This document shows positions 26,131-38,821 of a stretch of DNA of 64,000 nucleotides, in pieces. The number at the start of each line of letters is the position of its first letter. The first letter of the stretch is position 1. Position numbers and translations under genes: made by a program. Location of the stretch: the NCBI GenBank assembly GCA_003508835.1, contig PUFA01000171.1:2794501-2858500 (forward strand), in the 5' to 3' direction. This DNA is from Eonycteris spelaea (Eukaryota; Chordata; Mammalia; Chiroptera; Pteropodidae). A model generated the notes under the pieces. The model saw only the letters and a program-made list of their open reading frames with translations, was not told where the DNA came from and searched no databases.

Positions 26131-26280
26131 GTTGACTCTTCTTGAACATCATAGGTTTGAACTTCACAGGTAGACTTATACGTGGATTTTAAATTTGTTT
26201 TAAATTTAAATTAAAAAATTTTAAATTAGTTTATAAGTGTACTCAAGAGTTAAAACCCACATTGTTCAAGGGTCAACTGT
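26131..26280. mobile_element. Internally deleted Tigger-type DNA transposon (MER2-like)
   Basis: The ends are inverted repeats: left 'gttgactcttcttgaacatc', and right, read in reverse, 'acagttgacccttgaacaat'. This is the MER2/Tigger terminus. TA dinucleotides abut both ends (26129-26130 and 26280-26281), matching TcMar insertion. Only about 150 bp remain, so it is a MITE without transposase. It sits in the MaLR LTR, so it postdates it. Confidence 0.8.
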
Positions 26281-29200
26281 ATTTTTAACTTAATAGGCCT
26301 GGGAAACTACATATGCAGAGGGCTGACTAGTTTGCAGTGTTATCAAACACAGTGGTTGGTGCCCCTAACTCCCACATGAGAATTAGGACCTCAGCATAAT
26401 AATTCTAGTGGGGCGGGTACACATTCAGTCCCTAGCAGTCCATTTACATTCCAACTTTGGCCACTTTTCTTTCCACAAAAGGGAATGATCAAGTGCATCA
26501 TTCAAAGCTCTGCTCATCGGGACACTGGGAGGATTTCCCCTCACTCCTCTCTTTCGAGCCCACCCACGAATGGAGCTTCGGTGCAGCTGTCAGTTTTGGC
26601 GTATTGAGTTGACACATGCATGTACCAACTTCAGCTGTGACCCTCCTCCATAAGCTATTTAGAAAGGATCACTCCTTCCCCTGCAACTCCCTAACCGTGG
26701 CTATAGGTGTGAGCTGAGGGACACTTACTGGTGCAATAGCAGTGGATGACAAGAGAGGGCCTGCACACCTGATTGTGCAGTTTCCTTATTCCCCTCAGCT
26801 CTGCTGTGCAATCTTGGATGTGTCTCTTTTGTCTCACAAAGGATCACTGCTATGCCCGCTTGACCTTACAACCCCGAGTCTGACAGAACCTGGCTAAATG
26901 ACAGCTCTGGTCACATAACTTTTTGCCCATTGCTTATGGGGCCCAGTAGAATTCCAGAAACTTTTTTCAAAAAGTGTATAATTTTCTACTCCAGATGGCA
27001 TGGTCTTGATCCTGGACCTTAAAGGTTTACATTATGATCTATTGAGGATTGCCATAAATTCCACATGGTGTCTTTCCATCATAGATACTTCGAATACCAT
27101 AAGATCTGTTGGATCATATGGGCAAGAAGCAAAGCAACTTGCATTTTAGTGGAGGCCTGTTGTTGAACATATTTATGCTCAGCCAATATCCATTCATTCA
27201 CCCTATGTATTTGTTGGAGTAGTATTCCCAGATATAGAATATTCTTCCTCTAGAAACCTTAGAAGCCCACTGGACATTATGCTTCCTTCTTCATGATGGG
27301 AAGTGTGTGATACCAATTAATCTATTCCTTTAATTTGGAGAAGAAGTCGTGATATGCCCCAGACCACTGGACCCCTAAATATTTCATAAATAGGGTTGAC
27401 TCCTGAATCATTTATTTTGTTCTAACCTTCTCTGGAGCACATGTGTCTTACTAAAGACTTTAACATACTTGCTACTTGTTGCTCATCTAGTCATTTAGCA
27501 TGATGTCATTAATATAGGGGACTAGGGGAAATTCTAGAGGAGTGTCAGGTTATGTTATGACAGACATCAAAATAAAGACTTATAATCTCTTGCCCAGTTT
27601 TTGGACTTGAACCTGTTTTTGGCCCCCTAAAATCACTGGCTAAAGAAGGCCTGGTCTCCAGGAGAAAAGACCCTGTAACATTATTGAAAGTGCATATGGA
27701 AATGATTCTCCCACAATGACACCAAACAGACTTCTGGCCATTTACTACCAAAACTGTATACTAGAAAAAGAACAATACCCACATATTTTTGGAACCCTCA
27801 AACACAGGCAGTAAGCTGACTCTGATACCCAGGCATGCTAAACATCATGTCATGGCCCAGATCCAGTTCACACTAAGTTCACTAGGTTCATGCATAATCT
27901 AAATGGACATACTTGGAAGTTGGCAAATCCCCACATTGGATCCTTGGTCTGTGGGATAAAAGCTATTACAGCATGATAGATCAATTGGACACCCTCACAC
28001 CAAACAATCAGGCAACATAATAAATCAAAATTATATTGCATAATGGGGAAATGGCAAATATTAGTACCCTTCTTAAAGACCTAAAGGATACAGGAGTGAT
28101 GGCCTCATCATATCTACACTTAATTCACCAGTCTGGCATATACATAAGCCAGATGGATCCTGGAAATAGCCTACTACAAGCTTAACCAAATATTTACACT
28201 GCTTGTACATTGGTCCAGGTGTGGTATCTACGATAGAGCAGATTAACAAGTTCTCAACCATATGGTATATAGTCATTAATCTGGTAAATATTGTCTTTTC
28301 CATTCCCATCAGAAAGGAAGACCAGAAATAGTTTGCATTCACTTGGAACAGACTACGATATTCTATAAATACTATATTTATAGTCTTGCCCGAGGACTAG
28401 GTTTACTTTCTTGTCCTCTGTTAATCTTGATTTTATTTGTGGTCATATAGATTGAGTGATACCTTTGCTAGTAGCCCATCTGCCTTGCCCATATGGGTGA
28501 CATGTCTTATTAACCATCTCCTCAGCTCCTATGGTTCAATCCCCTGGGTGCCATTCTGTCCTTGATGCTCATTATGATAACTGTGCTCTCCTTGCTTCTG
28601 GTGGCTAAGTGCTGCCACCTCACTTCTATTATTCTTGGAACCTATATCCCCATTTTTATCAAGGAGCTCAGTTCTGTAATACCTTCTCCTAGAAGTGCCC
28701 TGACCAACAGAGAAGGAGAGTATCTCAAAGACATAGAGGCCTGCCCAGCATCATCCATTACTTTTTCAGCAAACTGAATATTCTCCAGGCCCTCCCACCA
28801 GACATGATTGTGTGATGGGGTTTCCTGTATTATAGTATATCCATCTAGCATGCCCATTTTTCTGAACCTTGTAACCTATTCTTTCACTGTCTGCCACAGA
28901 AAATTAGCAGTTCTACTTCATTTAGGAACTTGAGAAAGTGACAATCCAGATTAAGAACCATTTTAGGAACTATGTCAGCCTTGGGGTCTTTGCCATGGTG
29001 TTGAATCCTTTATCTCAAGAAAGTGTTCCCATATTTGCAAACTTTGTGCCCTATCTCATTTCATGTCCTACTAGCCCTTTGTTTGGTACTCTTAGAATGT
29101 ACTTTTACATGTACTCTCTCAGATCTTGCTGACCCATGTTAACGAGGTCCTTCAGGCTCTTTGGGGTAGAGACCCTTTCCTCCCTTAGCAGGCCCAGCAT

Positions 29201-29789
29201 TTTTGTTGTGAGCTCACTCTGCTTACTGATCTTGTGGCAGGAGAAGTGGTGGGAAGAGACCAAAAGAGGCACATGTTATCCTGCAAGGCCAGGGGGAATA
29301 TGCTACTTCTAACGGTGTTGTCCACTTCTGCAGGTTCAGGGTCCCAGTGGATTTTGATGATTTATTATATTCAAGTACATCAACGCCAATGTCCCTGTTT
29401 CAGTATTTAGGGTCTCATTATTGCAGACCTGGCTAAGTTGAGATTTCAACCTTCTCTGGAACTCAGCTATTGTTATGATTAAGTCCTGAACTGGGTTCTC
29501 AGATTTTCCTGCTCTTTGCCATCAAGAGAGGAGAATCTCTTAATGTGCTCCAAAGAGGCCTTCTGGCTTTCATGTCTTGCCTTTAATTGCTGATTAATCA
29601 TTTTGTGCCTTCTCTTACCTTTTTTCCGAATCATCTAACACCTCCAACAATAGCCATCCAATTCCATTTTTCTTAGAATTACTGATTTCCCCATAAATCT
29701 CAAATGCCTGATACATTACATTTCCTAGATGTTTCTTTTTACCAGTTTTGCCATCTATTTCAGTTCATGACAGGTAGAAATTTTCACAA

Positions 29790-30240
29790 TTGCACTGCTA
29801 GCCTGTGTGGGGTCTCTGAAGGGGAGGAGAAGCAAGTAGAGTTAGGTAGAGGGAGAAGATGAACATGAGGAAGTTACAGAAGAGGCATCAGTGACCCCAC
29901 AGGAAGCTCTGAAGCTGGGAAGACCATTAAGATCTGATGGAAGTTAGCGAGGTGGGAGTGGAACACATACACCCTTGCATCAACCAGTCCTTTGATATAG
30001 ACTACCTGTGGGAAGGGAGCATGGCATTGGGTGAAGGCAGTTCCCAGAGACTCTCAGCTGCTGCCAGTCACACATGGAGCAGCTGGGAAATAAGTGCTTC
30101 AGTCCTAAAGGTGGACCTGGTGGCCCAGCATGGCCTCCTCCACATTGTATCACTTTCCCAGCTCTCACAGAGCTATCTGGATCATTTCTAGAATAAAGTA
30201 CTTTCACCCAGATCCTTGGATCAGAGTTAGCTTCTGGTGA
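29790..30240 (-). repeat. 5' LTR of the ERVL-like provirus (MLT2-like)
   Basis: Corresponds to the left LTR over about 29845-30000 ('ggtagagggagaaga', 'tgaccccacaggaa', 'acacccttgcatcaacc'). Its outer end is uncertain and the first part of the left LTR seems to have no counterpart here. Confidence 0.6.
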
Positions 30241-31760
30241 ACTCACGAAGTAAAACAGCCTTCCATAAGGCTAAGCAATTTTAAGACAGATATTATAGTA
30301 GTAAATATAATAATTACTAATTATCACAGTAATAACTAACATTTGGAGTATATTTGACAAGTAACGATTCAGTATCACTTTCTTCATCTCTAAAGCGAGG
30401 GTATTTGACTAAATAACTACTAAATACCTTGTAATTCTAATGTTCCAACATCTCCTTTTTGCTCAAGCTTCTATCATAGCATATGCTCTTGCTTCTTTTT
30501 GCCCCCAGGGTGCTATGCCTCATGGCAAAAGAAGGATGGGGTAGGAAATGTCTGCACAGATTAGTTTTGCTGCTTCATTTGTTTACAAGGCTGCGTACTA
30601 TGTTAAAACAGAGATATGGCAAAGAGCTGGGCCCCTATGCAGAGTTCAAGGGATTAAAAATAGTGGTGGCCCATCTGCTCTGTTCTACTGAGATCCAGTG
30701 GTTCTTAGGAGTGCGGAGAATTGCCCTTATGGTTAGGATGTTGGCGACAAGAAAAATGCTCCCACAGATTTCCAGTGACTAGTGAGTGGTATTTAGTGGC
30801 TGGGGGAGAGATGAGCAACATCTCCAGTGTGCAGGTGGCACTAACCCCAGGAATAAAAAGCCAAGAGAATGACTCCCTGAGTCTTTTCACTTTCTACTGC
30901 CTAAGGAAAAGCATCATAGGTATATAAAAGCAGCTGTCGAGGACAGTTGTATGAGGACAGGAAGGAACTAGAGACGACCCACGTGATGGATTTCTGCATC
31001 TGTAGACTCGTGGTTGGTTTGTTCACATGCAGGTTGGCACGTGGTTAGAGGGCACCATTACGCCTTGGCTCTGGGATTCTCCCTGCAAACTTTCCCCACT
31101 GCACAGTGTTGCTCACAGCTGTGAGTCAGAGTGCAGTAAGCTGTATTTTTTCTAAAATTTCTTAAGGCAAAGGAAGAGAACATCTGTAAAGTAGAAGAGA
31201 CTTTTTTGTTCAGTCCTCACTGCTTATTTATTTTAAGTTTAAATCAACAAGGCACATTAATTGGATAGGATAGGAAATAATGATAACAACGGGGCAGGTG
31301 TCAGCAAAGAGGAGCCTGGCAAACATCCTTCTTATAGGTTGACTTAGTTTATATTTACAGATTCATGAATCTCTAACAGCTATGTTTTAGGGAATATCAC
31401 TTGACTAAGAACAAATCCCAGCCAGATAAAAGAAGGGACTGAGATACCACCTTAGTTATGTAGAGCAAGGAACAAGTTTTTAGTAAAGCCTGGATCATAG
31501 TTTGGAGAAAATCAAGTTGCTAAGATATTTTCTCTGTTTTTGAAATACATTTCGAGTATAGCATTTCAGTAGGATCCTAAGAGATACCATGTGGCCTTTC
31601 TCTTCATTAATCACAAAAGGCTATGCTGGAGTAAAAGTATTTAAATTGGTGTATGTATTAGAATTTGGTTTGACTTTGCACTCATGTAATATTTAAGAGA
31701 CAAGAAACATATTAAAGTGTTCTAATTTATGTCCCTACACATTTGCAATTCCATGGTAGA
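30241..31760. other. Non-coding DNA, nothing certain recognised
   Basis: A possible MIR remnant lies near 30320-30430 ('actttcttcatctctaaagcg'). Overlapping frames at 30483-30927 on both strands show no family resemblance. Confidence 0.45.
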
Positions 31761-31763
31761 ATA

Positions 31764-31993
31764 TTTTTTTTTTTTTTTTTTTTTTTTGGTGAAGCAACCC
31801 TTGGTTGACCTCACGGATTACAAGGAACTTGTCATTTTACAATCCCTTATTTAAAAAAATTTTTTTAAGTTTTTACACCTATAGCACCTGGTCTTCCTAG
31901 TGGTCTCCCATTCAAGTACTAACCAGGCCCAACCTTGCTTAGCTTCCAAGATCAGACAGGATTGGGCTTGTTCAGGGTGGCATGGATATAGAT
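31764..31993 (-). mobile_element. 5S rRNA-derived SINE (fruit-bat MEG-R type)
   Basis: Read on the minus strand from 31993, the first ~120 bp (to about 31874) align end to end with 5S rRNA: 'ccatgccaccctgaac', 'ggaagctaagcaaggttggg', 'cctggttagtacttgaatgg' and 'gagaccac'. The internal promoter boxes A (about 31921-31941) and C (about 31900-31915) are recognisable with few changes. A non-5S body of about 85 bp follows (31873-31789), then an A tail of about 25 (31788-31764). The composite head-body-tail structure and L1-type tail mark it as a SINE, not a plain 5S pseudogene. An imperfect 8-bp flank (tagaatat/tagattat) may be the duplication. 5S-derived SINEs are known from Pteropodidae. Confidence 0.88.
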
Positions 31994-32875
31994 TATACTC
32001 TGTGGTAAAGGAAACTCTTTTGACTACTGTCAGTGAAAATATATGGAGGGTAATTTTGAGTACAGAAAAGACTATTAATAGTTGCTTGGGTTTAAAATTA
32101 CTCTTCATTTTTAAAGTTAAGTTTTCAAATGTACGTTTTAATCAAATTTAACCTATAAATTTTATTCTAATATTTATATAAATATTAATAATCACTTTTA
32201 TTTGATGCTCCAGTAATGTTTAACTCCAGTCCAACAAACAAAACCTCAATAATCAGGCTCATTTACAAACTTAGTTGGACAAATTCCTTTAAAAACTTTA
32301 AAATAAATATCTTAATATAATATATTTCAGTTTTTTCTAAGTATTTCAAGTGCTTAGCAAGACAAAATCACAACCTAACAAGTCCTCCCAACTACTTAAT
32401 AAAGTCTTGTTAATCAAATACATAAAATCATGAATTTTTGCATATCAAGTTTTCTTAAACATTCTAACTTGCTTAAAATTGATATTAAATAAACAGCTTA
32501 AATTACAGATTTAAATGTTATATAATTCAAAGTGAAGTAATGTTTCTCTGAGAAGCCAGATTCTTTTTTTACTTAATAAATCCATGAGTTTGATTTATTC
32601 CATCATCTATAAATGTAATTCTAAACCCTCCTGGCTTATAAAATTACTTCCCCAAATAAAGAGCTCATTCTCATGGCCAGACACAGTGGTAGAAATAAAG
32701 AGATGATCCCAGAAATGTTAAGGAGGTGAGTTGCTCTTGAGGAATGATTTAAAGAGGAAAGTTAGTGGGAGAGAAGGTCAAAGATGACACTCGATTTTAA
32801 TTTTAATGGCTAATAATGCCAAAATTCACTGGGATAGGAAGTACAGAGGAGGAAAGGATGTGGGAAGGGAGGAGG
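31994..32875. other. Non-coding AT-rich DNA, nothing recognised
   Basis: Strongly A/T-rich with no gene structure. The frames near 31851-32151 are shadows of the SINE. Confidence 0.5.
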
Positions 32876-32879
32876 CATA

Positions 32880-32985
32880 AATTTTAGGGCTAGAAGATGC
32901 CTTTGCAAATTTCTTATTTACAAGTAAGGAAGCTGAGGCTTAGAATTTTTCAATATACAGAGCTAGAGAGTGACATTCCACTTAT
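32880..32985 (-). repeat. MIR SINE fragment
   Basis: 'acaagtaaggaagctgaggc' is the antisense MIR core, followed by a diverged 'cagagctagagagtgac'. Confidence 0.6.
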
Positions 32986-34985
32986 CCTAAATTCGCTTCC
33001 TTTTAGTATTTCTGTCTCACAAATGGACAGGATGAAATGGGATCCTGCTAGAAATGTTTCTTGTCTAACCAGTATTGGAATACTGACCAACAAAGCAAAT
33101 AGAAAAATTGTTCAGACATTCCGTGCACAACCTGAGATGATAAGTGATAGGACTTTTTTCTTTAACTGTGTTTATAAGTCAAGCAGATAGAGAGCATGTA
33201 CAGCAACTAAGGTGTAACTTTGCCTTTGGTAAGATGCCACACCTTACCACCAATTTCACAAGTTAGATATGAGGAAGAATGCTAGATGTCAAAATCTTAT
33301 GACTTATCCCAAGTTTACAGGACACAAACCACCATTTTTGTTGTTAGTATATGTTGACCTTATCATTGCCAAAAGCCAACCTCAGATTTTGGCCAAGGTT
33401 TTCCCAAAGTTACACAAACTTTTCACTTTAAATTGACTGGATGATCTTATTAGTCATAGGCCAACACCAAGATTCCAGGTCTGCTCTGGGGAACTCAGTG
33501 CAAAGCCGGGGCAATGGACAATGAGCACATGGCCAAAAAAGAGTTAGGAGACTTCCTCAATTTTAATCTTCTTTGGAATTTTAACTTTTGCTAGGAAAAA
33601 AAAAAGCTAATTTTTCTCATTATGACAAAAGAGAAATAGAGGGACTATCAAGGTCCCTTTTAGTCAGTAGGGTTTAGAACTGGGCAGTGTCCAGGAAACA
33701 CAGGCAGTCATAGAAAGTGGAATCACCCTACCTGCCTGTCACGCAGCAGCACCACAACTAGAGGCAAACATAACTATGAGTGTCACCATGCCACAGGTGT
33801 GCTCCTTTAAGTAATCAATAGGTCACATATTCAAGAATCTCTCTAGAGTCTACAAGTTGCAATTAATGATAAAACAGACTAAAAATTTCCAAAACTATGT
33901 CAGACAAAAATTTTAAATGTCCTCTGTCTGTGGACACCATGATTGCCTATTAGGAACAACAACCATGATAGAAATGGAATATGTGTGGAATTCCCAACAT
34001 AGATATTAGATATCTAAAACGGAGTATCTCTATTGAACGTGAGAATCAGGGTGCCTTTCTTTGCTTATCCTCATTTTTACTTTCAGGAGGTGGAAGGCAG
34101 AAAGGGCAGAACATGCAAATAAGGCAAATGGAAAGACACAAATTGGGGGTCCATGATTCAGGCGAGGAAGCTGAGTGAACTAACCTGTCATTTGTGTTAA
34201 AGCACTTTAGAAATGTTAATTTCCTTACTGAATAATGGGTCTCAGATTGACTGAACTCTCTGCAATTATTTTACATCTAATTTGAGATGAAGCATGAAAG
34301 AAAATCGAGCACACATTTCTTTAGCTTGGCACCTGGCAACTGATAATGAACTGGTATGTATTTTCTTGCTCAAAACAATAAGTTTGAATCTGTCATGTCT
34401 AAAGTGACATTGGGCTTGTAACCACATTTCTTCCATTTCTCTCTTTCATCTCTCTTTTTGAGACCATATGATGAGTCATATGATGGTTGTCAGCTCCATC
34501 TTCATGGGTCAGTTCTATTATTTATTGAATTATTATGTTCTGTGAGTTTCTTGTTGCCACATTATACCATTCACCACTGGATGACAGTAGAGGACTGTGG
34601 CTTTCAGGGTTGACTGTGATCATTTCTAGGCCACTGAAATAACATTAGAAATGGAAATATAAATCCCAACTTCTTGGAATTTATAAATCCCAGAAATGAT
34701 CTCAAGTTACATGTAGCTGATCTAAAAATATTTTTATTATTCCCTAAGGGGTAGATATTATTTTCATCTGAAAATTTAAAATAATTAGACTCACAATTTA
34801 ATTACATTTCAGTTAATCATAAGGAGGACCACATTTTGATCCAAGGTCTTCTGACTTCCAGATCTTTTTATTTTTCCAAGCCTGGTTGCAGACCTAGCTT
34901 GGGAGAATCATGGTGCACCCCATGATTTGATGCATATTGTCTTTTTGCAGTGAGGAGGCAGGGAAAAAAGAAAAGAAAGACTCAG
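32986..34985. other. Non-coding DNA, nothing recognised
   Basis: No exon, RNA or repeat could be assigned. Small plus-strand frames at 32897-33190 and 33981-34178 lack family resemblance. Confidence 0.5.
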
Positions 34986-34989
34986 TGTT

Positions 34990-35116
34990 AGTTACATATA
35001 AATCATCTGAGAATCTTGCTGAAACACGATTCTGATTCAGATTCTGCATTTGTAATATGATTTCAAATGACGCTGGTATTGAGGGTTCAGGGACCTTACT
35101 TTGAGAAGTAAGACCC
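34990..35116 (+). mobile_element. MER5A-type hAT-Charlie fragment
   Basis: 'atctgagaatcttgctgaaa', 'gattctgattcag', 'attctgcatttgtaa' and 'accttactttgagaagtaag' follow MER5A in order. Internally deleted and diverged. Confidence 0.75.
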
Positions 35117-35879
35117 TGGGGTCCTAAAATTGGGCATTGACAAAGGGAATCATGGGATCTACCTGTTCACAATCCCTAGGAGACACTCTTAGGGGTCTCA
35201 TTCTGAATGGAGAAGGAAGCAGGGAATTTGTGCCCAGTGTTAATGTCATTTTTCTCACTGCCCCAGTTTTCAATTTGACCATGTTATTTTTTGGACCAGC
35301 CACCAGAAGGTGCTGAAGAACCTCTTTAGAAGAGGCAGAGCACTGTGAGGTTACTAGAATGCTCCCAGAGGATCTCAGGTTGGCCTCTGTATTGGTGGAG
35401 AGGGCTGTTGTTACCAATGGATGAGAAATAAGAAGGGCCTCCAGACCAGAGGATGTATCAGAGATAGAGCTGGATCCTCTGCTGGGAACCCTATACAGAG
35501 ATCAGCAGAAAAAATCATGGCAAATAGGCACTGATGGAGAGGTGGACCTCTTCATTGCCCACCTTTGAAGGAGAAAAATGTTAGTCCCATTGTCTACTTA
35601 AAAGGGAAAGAGAGCTATGCCAAAGGTTTTTCCTGGGGCTTCTAGCCCCACTAAATTTAGGAATATAATAAGATATTAATTTATTTGATATTCAGATTTG
35701 AAATGGAGAGGCTGCCATTCAGATGGGGAAAAAAATGCTTGTAAATCAATTGAATCGATTATCTACCATAGGAGTGAGCAAATTTTTTCAAAGTAGAACA
35801 TATGACAAAAAGACATGTGTGTAGGCTTCATTAGCATTCATTATAATGAGTTATAATTGGGACAGACTTCGATCAGGAG

Positions 35880-36020
35880 TGTAAAATAATGGATAAAATT
35901 ATGGTATTTGGAGTCTACCTACTGGAATTTAAATATTAGAACTGATATTCATTAGCCCTGCGACTCTGAACTAATTCCTTGCCTCTCTGAATCTTAGTTT
36001 TCTCATCTGACCCATTCTGG
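35880..36020 (+). repeat. MIR SINE
   Basis: 'gactctgaactaattccttg' and 'cctctctgaatcttagtttt' with 'ctcatctg' are the plus-strand MIR 3' half. Approximate ends. Confidence 0.75.
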
Positions 36021-36069
36021 ATGAGTTCAATCCATGAGAGAATAGAGTATGGATAGATTAGAGGGTAGA

Positions 36070-36370
36070 AGGAAATGGAAATAGAAGAATTATTTCCTTT
36101 ACTCCTTATTCGTACTCAGTTCTGGTTGTGGCCAATGCCTTAGTGTCTATGGTTTCTGTCAGGCAATCTGGCTTCCAAGCTGCAGCTCTCCAAACAACCT
36201 TCCATAACACCGTTTCCTTTCCTTCTCCTTCAGGCATAGGAGTGGCTGCCAGTCCTGTGTGCCTCAACATTCCTTGTTGTTTCCCTTAACCCTGCCTACA
36301 CCTCTGAAATTGTTCCTTCACTTCATTCTCTTCAAAATTCCAGCTCAGCATGCTGTTTCCTAATGGGACC
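36070..36370 (+). repeat. Possible old interspersed repeat (unassigned)
   Basis: The end 'catgctgtttcctaatggga' with 'ccctaaatta' resembles the terminus of a known mammalian repeat, but I cannot name the family. No coding sign. Confidence 0.3.
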
Positions 36371-36774
36371 CTAAATTATGCAGCATGTGAGAATTTAACA
36401 AATATTAGTCATCTTAAATTTAGGGTGAGAATGGATTTACTATCAATTTTTCCTTTTTCCAGTAATATATACTAGTGCTTTAATATCATAACATAATTTT
36501 AGTGAAATTTAACTTGAAGATCTTAATATTATACAATTACATTACATTTCGGTGACAAATACCAATTGATTAAAATCTGCCAGCATGTTCAGGTGCACAA
36601 TGGCAGTCACAAACATCTGGTTAGATTCTACTTCCTCCTGGTCATGTGTTCAAGGTAATGTGGTTAGAAAATATTTTTTTCTAAATATTCCAAACAAATT
36701 ACACACTGTACAATATGTTCTTCGTTTTGCCTAAGAGTTGCTTACTGAATATCTGGAATGCTGTATGGAAGAGG

Positions 36775-37075
36775 AGATATCTCATTGTGGTTTTAATTTG
36801 CATTTTTTCTGGTAATTAGTGACATCAAGCATCTTTTCATATGTCTATTGGCCATCTGTGTGTCCTCTTGGGAGAAATGTCTATTCAAGTTCTCTGCCCA
36901 TTTTTTGATTGGATTTTTTTTTTTTTGTATTTTTGGTGTTAAGTTGTATGAGTTTTTACTATATCTTGGATATTAACCCCTTATCAGGTATAGCATTGAC
37001 GAATATCTTTTCCCATTTAGTAGTTGTCTTTTCATTTTGATGATGGGCAAAAATGTAGTTTTTGATCTCATGGAA
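36775..37075 (-). mobile_element. L1 ORF2 3'/3' UTR fragment
   Basis: 'attaaccccttatcaggtat', 'ggccatctgtgtgtcctctt' and 'atcttttcatatgtctattg' correspond directly to 9400-9600 in the large L1 (same strand). It includes a 12-T run. Confidence 0.9.
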
Positions 37076-38100
37076 TTTAGAGCCAATAGGGAGACAGATA
37101 CTTATTACATGGTCACACTGACAAGTGTATTTTTAGTGATAAGTAGGTGCTCTAAAGGAAAAGGGATAGTTACATGAGAGCACATCTCAAAAAATCTGAC
37201 CTTGGCTGGATGGACATGGCAGACTTTTCTGAGGAAGTGAACTTTGTATTTGGAAATGAAGCTAGAGTGACATCATCTATCTGATTTGCATTTTGTAAGG
37301 ATCGCCTTAGTTAGCTGCATTATGGAGGGATATCAGAGAGGGTGAGTGAGACAGACAACTTTAAGCTATTTAATTAGGACAGGTAAGAACTGATGGCATC
37401 TTGATATAGGTGGTAGCAGTAAAGGTGGAGAGCATGGATAAATTAAGGGGATATTTAGGGAAATGGGCCCACAAAGTTTTATTATGGATTGGATACAAGG
37501 CTGGCAGTGGTAAAAAAAATTTTTTTGAAATGAGTCCTAGTTTTCCACCTTGGACACTTAGACAAGTGGTGGAGCTTTCACTGAGATAGGCAATGCTGGA
37601 ATTGAACTAGATTGGAATCAGATAATGAATTTTCTTCAACTTTGAGTCTGAGGTACTTTGCAAAATCCAAAGTGGAAATATAGCAGAGTCGATTGTGTAG
37701 AATGGAATGGAGTTCAGAGAATAGGGGGTAAAAAATTGGGAGTCATTAGAGTTTCCATGGTAATGAAAGCTTTAGATTTCTTCAAGAGAAAGTATATAAT
37801 GATAAAAGACAAGTCACCTTCTTGCACTCTGCCAGAGAGACAAGGGCGAGCTTAAAAATAAAGCCTGAGAATGAGTGGCCAGAAAAGTAGAAGGAAACCC
37901 AGGAGAAGTATGACATTCTGAGTGCCAAGGGGAGAGACCGCAACTGTGCACTAGTCCTCTTTCCTGTAAAGTAACTATTGAGTTCCATAGGATGAACATG
38001 AAACATTGATCATTGTGCTTAGCAACTAGCAGATCCATTTTTGTTCCTAATTCTTTTCTCCTCTTTATACCCATGCCCTTCATTATATGGTTTTGTAGTT
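37076..38100. other. Non-coding DNA, nothing assigned
   Basis: Possible old repeat text near 37090-37260 ('ctgaggaagtgaactttg'). Overlapping frames at 37658-38083 have no recognisable product. Confidence 0.4.
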
Positions 38101-38104
38101 CTCA

Positions 38105-38455
38105 CAAAATTAGGCATGGCCATATGGCTTGGTTTGACCAATAAAATGTAAATGGAAGTAAAAGGTTGATAATTTCAAGCCTAGGTCATAACAAGCATAG
38201 TGTGTTTCTTCTTCCCAGTCTTCTGGATTTGCCATTATCATAAGAAGAATATGCCCTGTAATACCATCTGATTCCCTCAAAATGGGAAACACGTAAAGTA
38301 GATCTGGACGAAACAAATGCCTGAATTGACTCCAACCCACCCTTGTCAGCGGACCATCAGCTAACTGGAGGACACAAAGACAGGAAATAATCTTTTATTT
38401 TGTAAGCCATTGAGCTACATAGCACTGTTGTGGAAATAGCCTACTGATATGGCTA
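38105..38455 (+). repeat. Possible old LTR/interspersed repeat
   Basis: The opening 'ttggtttgaccaataaaatg' and the end 'ttttgtaagccattgagcta' resemble a common mammalian repeat terminus of MLT1-like pattern. Divergence is high and the family is uncertain. Confidence 0.35.
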
Positions 38456-38821
38456 CAGTGGTCATTGATGATCTTATTGATAGTTGTTTGGGGGCTGTGA
38501 TAGAGTAGAAACCTTTTTTAGAGGATGCTACAGCATGAGAGAGCCCTGAGAAATGACATGGAGTACTGACAACTCGAGGTTTTGCTGTGCTGGAGAAGAA
38601 GAAGAGGGAAACAATACCCAGAAGAGGACCAGGAAGAGGCTTTTTTGTTTGTTTTGTCTTTGAGATAGGAGAGACTGGAATATGTTTAAATGGTATGGAA
38701 ATGGAACTAATTGGGAAGAAGTGGTTGATTTATAGAGAGGAACAAAAGAAGAGTTGATAGTGTGTCTCTCTTGAGAGAGTAAGAGGAGATGAGATAATAA
38801 ACACAGGTAAAGGGATGGCCT

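Larger units (their letters stand above)
25230..26440 (-). repeat. MaLR solo LTR (MST/MLT1 type), split by later insertions
   Basis: The antisense LTR is recognisable at 25230-25492: 'ctataacaaaataccataga', 'caacatttatttctcacag', 'ttttggaggctgggaagtcc' and 'gggccccaccctcatgact'. It resumes at about 26100 ('acttcccaaaggcccatct') and ends near 26440 ('acacattcagtccctagca'). Two further insertions separate the parts. It lies inside the ERVL-like provirus, in the same orientation. Confidence 0.85.
23225..30240 (-). mobile_element. Decayed ERVL-like endogenous retrovirus (proviral fossil)
   Basis: Two related, strongly diverged LTR-like ends lie in the same orientation, near 23225-23760 and 29790-30240. 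Both share the blocks 'gaccccata/cagg', 'tctgaagctggga' and 'acacccttgcat'. Between them, the antisense text resembles ERVL internal sequence. A degraded reverse transcriptase active-site block lies at about 27498-27518 (one catalytic aspartate replaced by asparagine), and gag-like text lies at about 28380-29760. Open frames are short and interrupted throughout, so it is not functional. Subtracting the MaLR LTR and its inserts leaves about 5.8 kb, close to the expected ERVL size. The MaLR LTR at 25230 disrupts it, so this provirus is older. The exact subfamily is not assigned. Confidence 0.68.

Noticed and set aside
31873..31993. Functional 5S rRNA gene
   Set aside because: It has several substitutions and is fused to a SINE body and A tail; it lacks the T-run terminator directly after the 5S end.
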